From Panicum virgatum (lineage: Eukaryota; Streptophyta; Magnoliopsida; Poales; Poaceae), in contig NC_053142.1 of assembly GCF_016808335.1 (NCBI RefSeq), positions 52,261,992 to 52,325,991 of the forward strand: DNA of 64,000 bases, given 5' to 3'. A program made the position numbers and the translations under genes. The notes beneath the pieces are model-generated. The model had not been told where the DNA came from and did not search any database. It saw only the letters and a list, made by a program, of their open reading frames with translations. Shown in pieces: positions 1 through 18,440 of this stretch; position 1 is the stretch's first letter, and every line of letters begins with the position of its first letter.

Positions 1-592
1 AGATGATCACACAGATGGGCGATTCTTGAGCATTCTCCTCTTCAGTCAGTGGTCGAGTGCGTCATCACTTTTGCAAGATTATCCTGGTGTGATTCTGATT
101 CGTCCTTTGTCAAACCCACCTCCTGCAGCTTTCCTCGCGATAAGGATTAAGGAGCATATTCCAGCTGACGCAGACTGTCCACGTACTAACATCCAGCAAT
201 TCAGATTACCAATGAACTGGATTCTGATGACAGTAGCACCATCTTTCAGATAAACACTCGTCGACCTGGAGCTCCGGAGCTCCCAATTGGGCTCTCTAGG
301 TCCATTTCACAGAGGAATAACTCCAGCACCAATACATGACGTCCAACATAAGAGGCCGCAATAAGATGATGGACCTTTCTCTCATCCATTAAACCGAAAT
401 ATACATACAAGTATGTATCTTGGTCAAAGGAGCAACGACTACTTGCTCCCATCATGTTAATGTTACACATCATTTCCTCTATACAACAAGGGCGCGAAGA
501 GGTAGATGACAGAACATAAACAAGCTACATAAGCCGATGCAGCACACTCCAAAAACAAGCTGGCGCGTCTCGGTTCTTCATGCCGGCTTACA
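1..592. other. 3' flank / probable 3' UTR of the PRAF-type gene
   Basis: No coding region is supported here. The short open frames at 26-253 (+) and 246-473 (-) match no family I recognise. The stretch lies directly downstream of the stop codon of the minus-strand PRAF-type gene and is most simply its 3' UTR and flank. Confidence 0.5.
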
Positions 593-3500
593 TTAAGTTG
601 TCATTATAGAAGAAAGCCGATCCGCTCCACAGACATTGTACTTGTCGTACACTTTTTCGCGGTTGTCATTCCACCATGATTCTGCTTGGTGTTCTCCAAA
701 CCTCCTCCGGCTGCAAACAACGCTTCCATATCAGAAAACTATGTTGTAAAAGGATGAATACAACTACGGACTACCAAATAATGCATACCACCTAATAATA
801 TATGTGGTTATTCAAGGGGAAAAAACACACTTGTTCTGACTGAGTAATGTGTCTTACCTGAACCTTACTCGTTTCAGCTCTTTGGTCCCATCACGGAGAG
901 AAACTAGAGTCAGGTAAACTCCAGGTTCATACTGCTCTATCCACTCTGCTTCAACTTGATTATTGGGGGAACCAGAACTTCTCATCGTGAAGTTGTTTAG
1001 ATTTATCTGGAACCTGTCTGTTTCCTTCCAGTCATGATCACCTGGTCTATGATGATACCCAATAGTCCCTCCATTGGTTCTCTGCTGCACAGAGGAGACC
1101 TCTCTGAAGCCATTGAGGTGTTCACCGAAGGCTTCCTGTGGAACTATGACCATTTCATTGTAGTCGTTTGCTTGAAGAACTTGGGCAGGTAATCCACCAA
1201 ACCGAGTAGATGCAACTGAATTGGGAGTTTGGGGATACAGAATGCTGCCTGGGTCATATCTAATCTGGTTCTCTCTCCCAATCTCAGACGGTAAAGCACC
1301 AATTATGCGTCCGTTCTTCACATCACATGCTCCTGGAGGAAGCCTTTCAGACATTTCTTTTAGCTGACAAAAGAAGAAAGAGGAAACATGACAAATTATT
1401 TGTATCAACAGCTTCCAGAACTGTAAAACAAACAAGACCAAACAAAATATATATCATTAAACTGCTAAACATTAAAAATTCCATTGCCTCGATGCAGACC
1501 TGGGGATCTACAAAATCCAAATGGGTCACATAAGCAGATAAGCTGCATCTGCCTGTCTTCCAACAGTTGTTACCATTGCACTCATATGGTGCCAGATAAA
1601 TAGCAGAAGAAAATGGTGCTAACTCCAGCTCTAAGATTGATAATATTGAACAAGATTCAATGAAAAATCTTACCTGTGCTGTTAGTGATTTTATGACATC
1701 TTTGGCAGTCTTCAATTTGGATGCTTCCTCAGTAGCAAGGGTCATCGCTTCATGGGTTTTTGCCTGTGATTTCTGCAGCTCAGCATCTTGCTGTTCACGT
1801 TCCTGTCTCAAGCTATTAACCTGATCCAAGAACAAGTATAAGTATTCTCACTTGATGTTTTTAGTCACTACAGAAGTATAGAAGAAGCATACCTCTGCTT
1901 GTAGTTTTTGAACCTCTTGCTTCAGAAGTTCATTTGCATCCCGAAGGCTCTCCAAGCTTTCTGAGGCCAAGGAGCTGGAATAGTTCAGATATGGCATCCT
2001 CAAAAATGGTAAAGTAGATCTGGAGTCATAAGGGTATTGATTAGCCATTGTAAACGAGTTGTGCAGGTCAGGTGCACTGATGAAAGGAATGTCTTTCAGC
2101 TGCAATGCTGCTGGAACATGTGAAGAGTAGTCAGACTTCTTCGTCTGCTTAGCTGCCTTTACATCTAAATTCCTAATCATATCTGAACTATTGGACGGTG
2201 CAACTTTGGTTGCCTTTGTGTCAATTTTCTCAGCCTTTGTATCACCAGGTAAACGGGGATTTGTATTTCTGCTATAACCGACACCCGTATCCAAAACTTT
2301 ACTTAATTTCACATAACATGAATCACATACACGGTATGGCTTCCCGGGATTAGGAGACAGTGCTGCTCTTAAAGCTTTTTTTGAACTACACGAATGGCAG
2401 TGTACTAAGCCACAATTGTAGCAGTTGTGCCTTTTCCGAGTGAAACCAAATGGCTGTCTACATGCTGAGCACTGAGACTGCTCCATCCCAGACACCCATT
2501 TATGTTGACAAATTGCAGCTGTAAAGCTTGATCCACAAGCAACACGTTTTACAGACCTATCCCTCAAAGCCTCAACAAGTGTAGGCACTTTACGATCCGC
2601 AATATCACCATGACCCAATCTTCCATTTGCACCCTTACCCCATGTGTAAACTTCACCTGCATTTGTCAATACTGCAACATGGTACGATCCACAAGCAACC
2701 TCCACAACACCACCACCCCCAAGTTTTTCTTCTACCAGGCGGGGATACCTTCCATCATTATTTGGATTACCAAGCTGTCCATACACAGAACTTCCCACAG
2801 TAAACATGTGCCCTGAAGTTGTCAGCCCAATTGTAAGAGTATGACCACATGCAGCCCTATGAAAGTTGTAATCTATCAATGAAGGCACACAAGTTGGTTT
2901 CAGTTTTGAGGACCTATCACCATGCCCAAGACGATATTTGTCTCCATCCCCCCAGGTGAACAGCTTCCCAGATGAAGCATTTGACTGTGAAATGATAACC
3001 TCAACAACAGCAGCAGTATGCCAGACACCACAGGAAACAGAAATTGTCCTCAAACCCTTCAAAGATTCCACTTCCTTTGGATATGAGCACGATTCTCGGT
3101 TTCCATGACCCAAGACTCCAAATGTGCCATCACCAAATGTGTATAACTGCCCAGAACTAGTTATCAAGGCTGTATGCCATGTGCCACAAGATACAGTTGA
3201 TACCTGAAGACCATCCAGTGGACCTGAGACTCTTTTTGGGATCCAGTGGCTCACATTGCTACCATGACCAAGCAGCCCAGCATTGTGTGTACCATCTCCC
3301 CAAGTGTAGAGGTCACCAGTTGCAGTGACAGCACAAGTATGGAATTCACCACAAGCGATTTGTTCAATGTTGCAGATAGATAGTGACTCAACAAGACGTG
3401 GCTGGAAAACATTTGTTCCAACCCCATGACCAAGACGCCCGCTGCATTCTTCTCCCCATGTAAATACCTCTGCCTGTCTTGTAACAAGGGCAGCATGTTT

Positions 3501-6252
3501 CACACCGCAAGCAATATAGCTGACGTCAAGCATTACATTTGACTCTAGGGGCTTTGGTACAAGAACATCAGTAGTTGCGCCAGGAGAACAGGGACTTCTA
3601 TCCAACCCTGATTTTGAAGTGTTATCACAGATGACCTCTCCCCATACATAAATATCACCAAATGATTCAGAATCTTCACCTCCAGATCCATGGCTGGATG
3701 TGCTAAGGGCACTGGAAACACTGATTCGAATGTCTGAAGAAGTAACACTTTTCACTTGCATATCTGACACATCAGTCCTTTCTGAATACGTATATTCTCC
3801 TGAAGAACGATCCTTTGTAGAGTTTGCAGAGCTCAACTTATTCTCAAAGGAATCCGACGTAAAAGTAGAGCTACTGCTTAGGCTACTTTCTCTTGCACAC
3901 TGCAACCAATAGAAACGAAAATGATAAGAATTCTAGCGTTCAAAAATTTAAGAGCTGTGATTTGTCTATTTGAACAGTATAATAAGTAATAACACACAGA
4001 CCACATCTAGTAGAAAAATAACATGATGCATTATCAGCAATGTGCTGGGAACCAGAAGAATGCCTACAAACTGATACTAACTTGCCATCGTGCTTTGTGT
4101 GTCAAACTCTAGTAATAGCTTATAATGTCACCTACAAAAACAGGCTAATTCCCAAGAACCTCAACAATTAAAGGTGTGATGAGGTCAAAGGAACATGAAA
4201 GAAAAGCTCCACTGGATAGTCATGGAAACCGCAGTACTGCTGTGATTACTGATTAGACATTTGTTGAGATTATGCTAGTTCTAATGATTTGATACTTCAT
4301 ATAAGTATGAGAATAGTGTGTGAGAAATTTGAGCAACAAAGAGTCTTACCACATTTAAGTCAACAAAGAGTAGAACATAAAGATAGATTCAATGAGTCAG
4401 TTAATGATATGAAATATATACTATCAAAGTAACTAAATATTGATGAGAAAAAATGTGTACAGAAGTGAACTTTGTTGGAGCATAAGAGTTTACATCAAAA
4501 GAAAGACCAGCATTTCGTATTCCATCTATGTGTTGGGCCTGAGATCCATGCTGTCCTGGAGATATCAAGGCATTAAGACCTGTAAACCAAGCCTCTGCCT
4601 CGACTTTATCCTTGCATATCTTTAAAACAGGATAGGACATAAGTTTATGCAATACAATCGGAATGGAAAGAGAAGCGATAAGGTTAAATTGATTCTCATT
4701 ATAATACCAGATCGAGAGATCGCTTGCCATCATTATATATGAGGGAGAAGGATAAATGATCCTTTTCAGGGAGCAGAAAACGTTGGAAAACAAGCTGAAA
4801 AGAATACATGTTAACAGATTATCTTTTTTCAAAAAAAAAACTTGGAATAAAACATAAAAGATTGCTCAAACCTCCTTACCGTTCTTTGCCCTGAGAGAAT
4901 CCTGGACACGGAAGCTAATTTCAAAGTTTTCTCTTTGTTACTTGAAACCCAAATAAGAGTCGATTCATCCTGTGTAGAGCAGAGAAGGAATTTTAACAAG
5001 TATGGTAGTAGCTGAATGATGAGATCTACCTCTCTCAATTCTCATTCACAAAAAAATACGAATAGTGTCATTTCTGCTACAATAGTTTCAGGCAACAGGC
5101 TAAGATCGTCGTGATAAAAATAATAGATGCATATGGACGGATAAAAGAAAAGCATTCTAGACAACATCATTGATCTGAACCATCAGCTGCAGAGAACTTA
5201 CATTTGATAGTCTGAAGGGAGTAAATTTTGGCTTCCCTTTGCGACCATATTTAAGCAGCTGGGTGCCTTTCTTTAGAGCAATAAGTGCCTACAAAATTCA
5301 TGCGGAAGAAGAGAGAGTTGTGAAGACAGCACAGATTATGGATAGAACATTATAACATATATATTTTTAGGACATTTCCTAGAAACGTGCGTGCTTCTTA
5401 ATACAGAGTTGGCTGAGTGCACCAATGCTATTGGGAAGTTCCAGGAGTCTTCCTAGCCTCTTCCCTGAAAACAAGAGTAGCTAGTGGGAGTGTTTCGCAA
5501 TCACATTGTTTTCTTCATTGTATTCTGAGATATCATTAACAGTAACAAGGAAAGGACAAGCTGCAGAGTAATATGATTTCCCAACATTAGTAATTCGATC
5601 ATCCGAAAACATCCTAGTATTTTAATATGGATCGGTTGCAGATAACGCAGGCGGCAGGCATTATATAGGACAGAGGAAACAAAGGGTATATGAAAGTTGT
5701 TTGACACAACAGAAGAAGGTGGCTGGCTGGTCCTAACGACTTAACAAGGGGCGGCATATCAGCCATGAGCCAAGCAAGGAGTTTAGCAAAGCCTTGAAAT
5801 CAAACTTTTCATTTTAATCTCAGAGTAAAATCACAGCCACCCCCCTGACCGGTCATCAGGCGCAGCGTGCGGGTTCTGTCAGGCGGGTGCCCGCGGTCCC
5901 CTCCCGCTCCGTAAGTTCGATTGGGTTGGGAGTCGGCCGACCAGTCCAGAGGAAAAGGGAATGGGGCGGCCGCATCAAAAAAAAAAAAATGGAATGGGGC
6001 GGCATTGCAGGCTTGAGCCTTGGGTGTGAGGAGGAAGTCGGAAGTCGGAAGGGAGCTACCATGAAATACTAGAGCCTTGAGCGAGTTCCGGTGCAGGCAG
6101 TGCGTATAGGCCGGCACATCCACACCACACAGCAAAGGTCCGGGCTTTGGCAAGAGGCCGCATTGGCATTTGGAAGGGAGAAGAAAGGGCAAGAAAACGG
6201 AGGAGGCGGCGGGTGCTGAGCTGACCTTGTCGATGTCGACGGGATCTGCCAT
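593..6252 (-). CDS. PRAF: PRAF-type protein: PH, RCC1 repeats, FYVE and BRX domains
   Basis: Nine-exon model, about 1064 aa: 6252-6226, 5288-5202, 4969-4880, 4794-4708, 4619-4494, 3899-1893, 1820-1674, 1363-858, 710-593. All junctions are GT-AG and phases agree. Order of domains: PH (about residues 10-118, with [20 protein letters not shown]), a serine-rich linker, about seven RCC1 repeats (about 220-605, repeated YTWGDG...LGHG), FYVE zinc finger (about 607-671; paired cysteines CSAC, CYNCG, CHSC, CDSC), a coiled coil (about 785-860), and a C-terminal BRX domain (about 1000-1058, [27 protein letters not shown]). Plant PRAF proteins are thought to bind phosphoinositides and act as RCC1-type regulators of small GTPases at membranes; that role is family knowledge. 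The FYVE core reads [10 protein letters not shown] rather than the usual RHHC form. The start MADPVDIDK is the family's MADP start. The 5' leader carries a (CT)n tract. Confidence 0.93.
5289..6225 (-). other. First intron of the PRAF-type gene
   Basis: A 937-base intron follows a 27-nt first coding exon (AAG|GTCAGC donor, TTTGTAG|GC acceptor). Open frames in it, for example 5809-6252 (-) and 5887-6072 (+), are low-complexity GC-rich read-through and are not supported as genes. Confidence 0.7.
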
Positions 6253-6581
6253 TCCATCGGCGGCCTCCGGTCGTCATGGAAGTCCTGGGCGGGCTGTCAT
6301 GAAATCCTCCCTCCGAAGGAGCGCCGGTCGCGCGAGAAGGTTTGAGAGCTCTGCGGCTGGGTTGGGTGGTGGTGGTTGGCGGCTAGGCGGGGCGGGGGAG
6401 CCGGCAGGCGAGGGAAAAGGGCAGTTGGTGGTGGTGGAGGGGTGCGGTCGTGCGGGGGATGAAATGGAAGGAAGACGGAGGTGGTCGAGTTTTGTGTCCC
6501 CCCGTCTCCCCGAGTCGAGTTTTGTTTGTTTGACGCCTCGGCTAGTCGCCAATGGCAGCGCAACACAGAAGCACCGGAGGA

Positions 6582-6612
<31 letters not shown>

Positions 6613-8721
6613 CGGGGAGCCCGTTGGCCTGACAGATTGAGACTTTTCAAAGTAGAAAAAAGCAGTAAAAAAAGCTGCAATACAGTGCGCTGCGGTAAAA
6701 CTCTCTCTCTCCCTCTGTGGAAGGAGGGGGTGGGTGATTGAGCAATCATACATACACTGCCGACGCAGATCAGCAGTTGGAATGGAGGATTGGGGGGAGA
6801 AAAACAGGAAGAAGATGGATGTCGCAGCACAAAGCTAGACATGGCAATGGCAATTGGCAACAAGAGCGAAAACTGCTGGTCCGTGTGGTGTGGAATTCAA
6901 TTCATCCAACTGAAATGAAAAGCAGAGCACTAACCCAACCAAAACTCCACTCTACCAAACAGCAGCGTACGGATCGGGGAAAGGCAAGACAAAGCAAAGC
7001 AGCCCTGCTGCTTGTTTGCCGGTCGGTTGCTGAACGAATGCAGCTGATGGGTTTGTTAGTACGGCACAACCAAGCTAGGGAATGTTTTTTTTTGTGTGTG
7101 TGCTTCCTCCTGGTCCTGGATAGTCCTTTCTTGTCGCTGCCGTCCTCTGTTTCACCACCTCCACAAACTGGCAAAACAAGACCACATTCCATCCATTTAA
7201 ACAAGACGGAATCACAGGTACAATGAATGACCACCTTGTGTGTTGAGCCGTCCCTGTCCGTATCCTAGCTCCAATAATGATCTGAGCTGAGCACCAACTC
7301 AAAAGAAGCACCAAATCGATCGAATCCTTGTCAGCTTCATGGCCTTTTGCTCACATCGCCATCGCAGGCATGGATTTCCCATCTACTACTCCTAGGTAGG
7401 AGACACAGAAAGATGATGAAGCACACATGCACTGCATGCCACCGGAAAACACAACACACAAAAGTATATACTCTAATAATAACTAAAAATATGAGGCCGG
7501 GTTTGCACCAACGTGTGCACTTGTAGAATAGAAAACAACGAACTAAAAGTCTGAGGAGGAGGAAACATTGGATCACGAGCAGCGAGTGCTACTGCTAGAG
7601 AAAACCAAACCCAAATGTTGGGCCCACCAAATGCGAATGCATCCAGCGTCGTCCCTGATTCCCGTGCTCGTCTTTTTTCTGTCTCGCATTCACATATAAG
7701 ATCAATCAACGTCAGCTGCCTGCCTGCCTGCCTCGGGATCTGCAAGAACATATATGGAGCCCTTGGTCCTTTAGCTTGCTGCTGCGTGCTGACAATGCAA
7801 ACAGCATACAGCTAGTAATAATCGGGGCGTGCAAATCCCATCCATGCTATGTCCTCTATTATCCCAACCGCCCGGGTCATGCGAGCCTAATATAATTGTC
7901 GTGTCGTCTTCCCAGTTCCCATGCATGCCTCACCTGCACTATGTTTGGTTGTTAGCATCGACACAGTGCATAAATCGAGTAGTATTTCTTTCTTTTCTTT
8001 GCATCAAGTGCAAAAGTCTCTAGTTCTATTGCATAGACGGTATAGGCCGTTGGGCCTATTAGGAAGGAGATCAACCTAACACACTACTGTCCGCTACCAT
8101 CTTTTTTAGTGGCAGTAACAACGGTGCTTTTTAATTTGCATTGTGTTAATTACTTATTTGCTTTGTTTACCATCGCGCGGTTACTATATTATATTATCAT
8201 CATAATGATATATAGGGGGCCACACACCACAATTAATTTGATGAATAAGTAAACGTGTAGCTCGGCCATGCTGGATCGATATGATGAATAAGTACTAGTA
8301 CGGAATGGGCTAATAGTCCCTGATCCAATAACCGGAACTAAAGCGGCTGCGCGACCGATGTTGAGCAACCATCTCTCTGCATGATGGCGCCGGCCGCCGG
8401 GATAGACGCAATGCAACGCTGATCGATCATGCAAGTTATTGCAGATTACTCTTCTCTATTTTCCTAGATATACGTACGTACTAGTCCTAGAAGCCAACTT
8501 CTCCTCTTCCTTTTTTGTTTTTCCTGGTGCCGACTGCGGCGATCGAGAGTTAAACCATGGACGGACGATGCTTTCGGGTCTCGTAACCACCCTAACCCAG
8601 GCTCATCAACAATATATACTATTCAGTAGTCCATCATGCATCATTGTGCTTGCTTGCGCGCGCTCACGACTATCAATACGTATATATAATCAACAACAAT
8701 GGAAGGAATTAATAATATGTA
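6253..8721. other. 5' leader and upstream region of the PRAF-type gene
   Basis: No gene is supported. The first part is the presumed 5' UTR and promoter of the minus-strand PRAF-type gene. It is GC-rich to about 6580 and carries a (GA)n tract at 6584-6612, which reads (CT)n in transcript sense, a frequent feature of plant 5' leaders. Overlapping open frames on both strands at 6170-7314 are low-complexity. From about 7400 to 8720 the sequence is AT-rich and unrecognised. Confidence 0.5.
6584..6612. repeat. (GA)n microsatellite
   Basis: Uninterrupted GA dinucleotides just upstream of the PRAF-type start codon, read as (CT)n on the gene's strand. Confidence 0.9.
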
Positions 8722-8955
8722 CTCCCTCCGTTCTTAAATAACTGTCGTTCTCGCTTTCCGAAAAATGACTTTGATTAATTGCATATAAAATAATATTAAT
8801 ATTTATGATACATAATTGATATCATTAGATAAATCTTCAAATCTAGTTTTTAATAAATTTATTTGGAGATACAAATGTTGCACGTATTTTCTATAAATCT
8901 GGTCAAATTTGTGGCATGAAAACTAAAAGCGACTATTAATAAGGGACAGAGGGAG
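8722..8955. mobile_element. Stowaway-type MITE (Tc1/mariner)
   Basis: The ends are CTCCCTCCGTTCT and, inverted, CTCCCTCTGTCCC, flanked on both sides by TA (8720-8721 and 8956-8957). This is the hallmark terminal sequence and target duplication of grass Stowaway elements. Length is 234 bp, AT-rich inside, with no coding capacity. Confidence 0.92.
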
Positions 8956-9986
8956 TATACATAATCCATGGCATTGGCACCATCAAGTTTGACTGACCGC
9001 TGGTACGTACTACCTGAATACGGATGGAATACTCCAGTATAATGGCATGCCTCAGCAATCGTGCTACAAGGAAAACTTTAATCCCAATATATCAGCACTG
9101 TTACGTACTACGAATTATAAAGAGCTGCTGGCAGCCTCAACATCTGCCCAAAACAAATCGCATTCGTACAAGACAAAGCACCCAGAGCTGAGCATCACAT
9201 CCAATCAGTCGCGGTCGCCAACTCGCCATGCCCTGCACTGCATGCTGATGAGAGCTACTCTACTACTAGCTACCTTTGGCCGCAACCGCATGCACTAGGC
9301 ACTGCAAATGATGAGCATATAGGCATTACCGCAAAAAAAAAATATGAGCATATAGGCAACAGCCTGAGCCTTTTCCTTTTCTTGTAGCCCACCCTATCTT
9401 TTGGCACAAATGCGCAGCCAGCCAGCCGTTAAACAGCACAGATGCAGGATACCTATAGAATAAACAAAAGAGGGATCCAATAAACAGAGACCATTAGTTT
9501 GCATTGCATCGAGCCGATCGATCGCCAAGAGTTGCCAAAGCCCTTAGTGCAATACGCTAGCTCCACATGTTGCCCCACCAACACGTCTATCCGGGTCCAA
9601 GGCGTTTCATGATTTGCTAATTTTATTATTTCACCTCGAGATGCCAATTTGACTGCAATTGTTTAGCTTCATTCATTCATTGCCAGGATCGAGATGGAAA
9701 CAGTGATACCTGTCTCGAGGAACACCTTGTTTTGTTCCATTAAAAGGAGGAAATTTGCCACAAACGATTAGCAAAAGTTGGTAATCTTTTCTGGCCCAGC
9801 AACTCGCAACAGCACCAAAGGCCCACCTCAGTTATATAATCTGCTAGGTCCATCTGGTTGGAAATCTTGCAAGGACCAGAAACTAGGAAGATACACTTTA
9901 ACAGAGCAAATGTGTTATTACAAAGGCCACTCACTAGTTTAGCTCACGCCCATTCAAGTAATATCAGGTTTAGCATACACGCATCA
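8956..9986. other. Intergenic, no gene seen
   Basis: AT-rich sequence between the Stowaway element and the 3' end of the DUF167 gene. Open frames at 9047-9298 (+) and 9453-9647 (-) resemble nothing known. The last 100 bases or so are probably the 3' UTR of the DUF167 gene. Confidence 0.5.
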
Positions 9987-11231
<1,245 letters not shown>

Positions 11232-11424
11232 CTCTCTCTGGTTGGCCGCCGTCTCCGCCGCGCTCCGGCCTGATTCGTTGCCGGCTCAATTGGGCCCACT
11301 AATCACTACTATGGACATGGGCCGACATGGGCTGGGCCGAATAGCCCATCAAACAAACACTTATTGACTTGTAGTAGTGGTAGACCATTGTGGCTAAGCC
11401 CAACCAAACTAGGAAGCGGCAGCA
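11232..11424. promoter_or_regulatory. Divergent promoter between DUF167 and IPMDH genes
   Basis: The two start codons are separated by 193 bp. Within it lie five TGGGCC/TGGGCT elements: 11291-11296, 11318-11323, 11328-11333 and 11333-11338 on the plus strand, and 11343-11348 on the minus strand. TGGGCY is the plant site II element bound by TCP factors, common in housekeeping and organelle-related promoters. The elements are seen; shared control of both genes is inferred. Confidence 0.7.
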
Positions 11425-14187
<2,763 letters not shown>

Positions 14188-14513
14188 TGCATGTTGGTAT
14201 AGCTGTAGCCCGGTGAAATGAGGTTGGCAGTTTTTATTGCCTTCTGAAAGAGCCCATAGCATCTGGATTGTTGATTTTATTGCCTGCCGTTGAATTGATT
14301 GGGCGGTCTCCTTTTCTCTTTGTTGCTTGTTGTCCATGATGTATGGTATATGACTGTTCGTCCAATAAATGGGGATAGTTCCCATCATGCCAGCCGGGAA
14401 ATGAGGCTGGATATTGCCCAATAACTGAACATCTGGTTGCCGCTGATCAGATCAAAATAGAACTAGAGAAAGGGAATACAATGTCAGATTTGGGCGGGCG
14501 CAGTGCTGTCGAG
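14188..14513. other. Convergent 3' ends of IPMDH and the PPR gene
   Basis: The 326 bases separate two facing stop codons and hold no further gene; they probably contain both 3' UTRs. AATAAA occurs at about 14364 in the IPMDH sense. Confidence 0.6.
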
Positions 14514-16598
14514 TCACCAGTAGTCCCTACAGGAGCACGCGCCCTGCTCGAACCGATGGAACCTGTTGGCGTCTCTTACCACCAACACCCTCTTGAGGAC
14601 AGCCGACAAGCCCTTGAAGAAGTCATGGCAGTCTCCGCACACCCGCAGGTTCTTGTACACCCTGATCACCTTGTCCTGTCCGTCGCTGTTGCGCAGAAGC
14701 CACAGCCCGACGGCGAGCCGCTCGCTGTGCACCCGCAGGCTCTCTACACGCGACTCCTCGTCGACGTCGTGCAGCGCCAACTGCGCGTCGGCGCTGTACC
14801 CCAGCTGCTCCCGCATCCTCCTCTCGACGTCCCTCAGGACGCGGCGGATGTCGCTGGCCTCCGGGTGCGTGTCGTCGCCGCCGCCGTAGAAGAAGTGCAC
14901 CTCCTTGTCGAGCTCCACCCAGCTGCACCCGCCCTGCTTCCTGAGCCCCTTGCGCCTCATGGCGTCTCTCACCTTGTGGCACGCACGCCAGTCGCCGGCC
15001 TCCGCCAAGATGTTGGACAGCATGACGTAGTTCACTGGGTTGTCGCCGTCGATGGCGAGGAGGACGTCGCCTGCCTCCCGGCCCACGGCGACGTCCTTGT
15101 GCACCCTGCACGCGCTCAGGAGCGTCTGCCATATGCCGACGGTCGGCGCCACGGGCATCGTCAGGATGAGGTCCCTTGCCTCCCTGAGCTCTCCTGCGCG
15201 GCCGAGGAGGTCGACCATGCACGCATAGTGCTCTGCTTTCCTGCGTTCCTGCAGGATCCTTGAGAAGTAGAACCGGCACTCCTCGACAAGGCCGGCGTGG
15301 CTGCACGCCGACAGCAACGCCAGGTAGGCCACCTCGTCAGGCTCCACGCCATCTGCTCGCATCTGTTGGAACATGCCGATGGCTTCACGGCCGAGTCCAT
15401 GCTTCCCGAGGCCATTGATCATCGCCGTCCACGAGACGACGTTCCTCGCCGGCATCTCGTGGAACAGCCGTTGCGCCTCGTCCACCAGCCCGCACTTGAG
15501 GTACATGTCGACCATGGAGTTGCCCAGTGACACGTCCAGCCCGCCCGGGTTCTTGACAGTGTAGCAGTGAACTTGCCTGCCCTGCTCCACCAGCGCAAAA
15601 TCCGCCAGCACGCCCACCACACCGGACAGAAGATGGGCGTCAGCTCGGACGCCGGAGCTCCAGAACCGCCGGAACAGCTCCATTGCTTCCCTCACCTGCC
15701 CCTCCTGCGCGTGGCCGACGACCACCGCCGTCCACTGGATGGCGTTCTTCCTCTCCAAGCTCTCGAACACCTGCATTGCCACCGGCAGGCACCGGCATTT
15801 GGCGTACAGGTCCACCAGCGCGCCGGCGAGGATGGCATTGGAGGCCGCGGAGAACCCTCTAGCCGTCATGGCCGCATGAACCTGCGCGCCCTGGCGCGCA
15901 GCGCCAAGGCCGCTGCAAGCTTTCAGCAAGCTGGCAAAGGTGAACTCGTCAGCCTCCTCCTCCCTCCCGTACTGCATCTCCCGGAACACGAGCAGCGCGT
16001 CCCTGCCACGGCCGGCGTGCGCGTACCCGGAGATCATGGCGTTCCAGGTGATGAGGTTCCTGAAGGCGGTTCCGTCGAACACTCGCCGTGCGTCGCCGAT
16101 CCTGCCACCCTTGGAGTACATAAGCACCAGCGAGTTGGCGACGACGTGGTGCTCCTGGTACCCCGTCCTGACGCAGACTCCATGGATCCGGACACCGGCG
16201 CTCGTGTCGCCGGCAACGCCGCAGGCCTTGAGGCTCGCCGAGAGCGTGTACTCATTCGGCGCGGCCTCGGAGGAGGCCCGCATCTCGCCGAGCAGCCTGA
16301 GGCACTCCCTGGCCTCCCCTTGCTGCAGGAAGCCCACCATGAGGGCAGTCCAGGAGACCACGTTCCTCCCGGGCATTCCGTCGAACACCTCGGCTGCCAT
16401 GGCCAGCTTCCCGCACTTGGCGTACATGTCGATCAGGTTGTTGCTGAGCATGGTGTCCGACCCGAACCCCAGCTTCGTTAGGGCGGCGTGCAGCTGGACG
16501 CCGCCGCGGAGGGCCGAGCTTTTGGCGCTTGCCCTGAGGAGATCGGCGATCATCTTCCGCCGCTCCATTTGTGGGATGCGCGCCAAATGCCACGGCAA
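14514..16598 (-). CDS. PLS-class pentatricopeptide repeat protein, DYW subgroup
   Basis: One uninterrupted frame of 694 aa, typical of intronless plant PPR genes. Repeated modules such as [20 protein letters not shown] and [20 protein letters not shown] mark P, L and S motifs from about residue 45 to 480. E and E+ motifs follow, and then a complete DYW cytidine-deaminase-like domain: HSE at 624-626, CGDCH at 654-658, CSC at 688-690, and the terminal DYW. Members bind organellar RNA and carry out C-to-U editing in plastids or mitochondria; the zinc and catalytic residues are all present here. The first methionine is used; a second at codon 11 (MERRKM) is an alternative start. The target RNA cannot be read from sequence. 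Long open frames on the opposite strand are antisense shadows. Confidence 0.95.
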   Translation of the reverse strand: MPWHLARIPQMERRKMIADLLRASAKSSALRGGVQLHAALTKLGFGSDTMLSNNLIDMYAKCGKLAMAAEVFDGMPGRNVVSWTALMVGFLQQGEARECLRLLGEMRASSEAAPNEYTLSASLKACGVAGDTSAGVRIHGVCVRTGYQEHHVVANSLVLMYSKGGRIGDARRVFDGTAFRNLITWNAMISGYAHAGRGRDALLVFREMQYGREEEADEFTFASLLKACSGLGAARQGAQVHAAMTARGFSAASNAILAGALVDLYAKCRCLPVAMQVFESLERKNAIQWTAVVVGHAQEGQVREAMELFRRFWSSGVRADAHLLSGVVGVLADFALVEQGRQVHCYTVKNPGGLDVSLGNSMVDMYLKCGLVDEAQRLFHEMPARNVVSWTAMINGLGKHGLGREAIGMFQQMRADGVEPDEVAYLALLSACSHAGLVEECRFYFSRILQERRKAEHYACMVDLLGRAGELREARDLILTMPVAPTVGIWQTLLSACRVHKDVAVGREAGDVLLAIDGDNPVNYVMLSNILAEAGDWRACHKVRDAMRRKGLRKQGGCSWVELDKEVHFFYGGGDDTHPEASDIRRVLRDVERRMREQLGYSADAQLALHDVDEESRVESLRVHSERLAVGLWLLRNSDGQDKVIRVYKNLRVCGDCHDFFKGLSAVLKRVLVVRDANRFHRFEQGACSCRDYW

Positions 16599-16962
16599 AC
16601 AGCTCGCCTCTGCTGGCTGGGTTTCAGTCAGGCCAGGTTACTGGATCAAGGAGGGGCTCCTTTCCTGGGCTCTGCCTGGTTATTGCGGAGCGGACAAGGC
16701 TTCTTCAACAGGCAACATGGTCTTCACCAGGGAGATCTTCAGATGTTGATGGGCTCCTCGATCAAAAAATGGGAGAGAACAGATACAGATGACCACAATG
16801 CACACATTCACATTCTGTGTACATAATCCCGAGGAAACAAGCTCTCTGAAGCTTTACAGTCAGATCAACACCCGCGTCAAGTAGTACAACAGAAGACCAA
16901 ACAGTAGGAGTACAGCATCACATGGTTCTCAACTCCCGTCCATTTCTCAGCGTGGCTGGCAT
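16599..16962. other. Intergenic between PPR and ATG1t-like genes
   Basis: It contains the 5' side of the PPR gene and the 3' side of the ATG1t-like gene, both on the minus strand. No separate feature is seen. Confidence 0.5.

Positions 16963-18440
<1,478 letters not shown>

Noticed and set aside
14481..16481. Long plus-strand open frames (260 aa and 304 aa) opposite the PPR gene
   Set aside because: They are antisense to a complete DYW PPR protein and owe their length to GC-rich third positions; no domain is seen.
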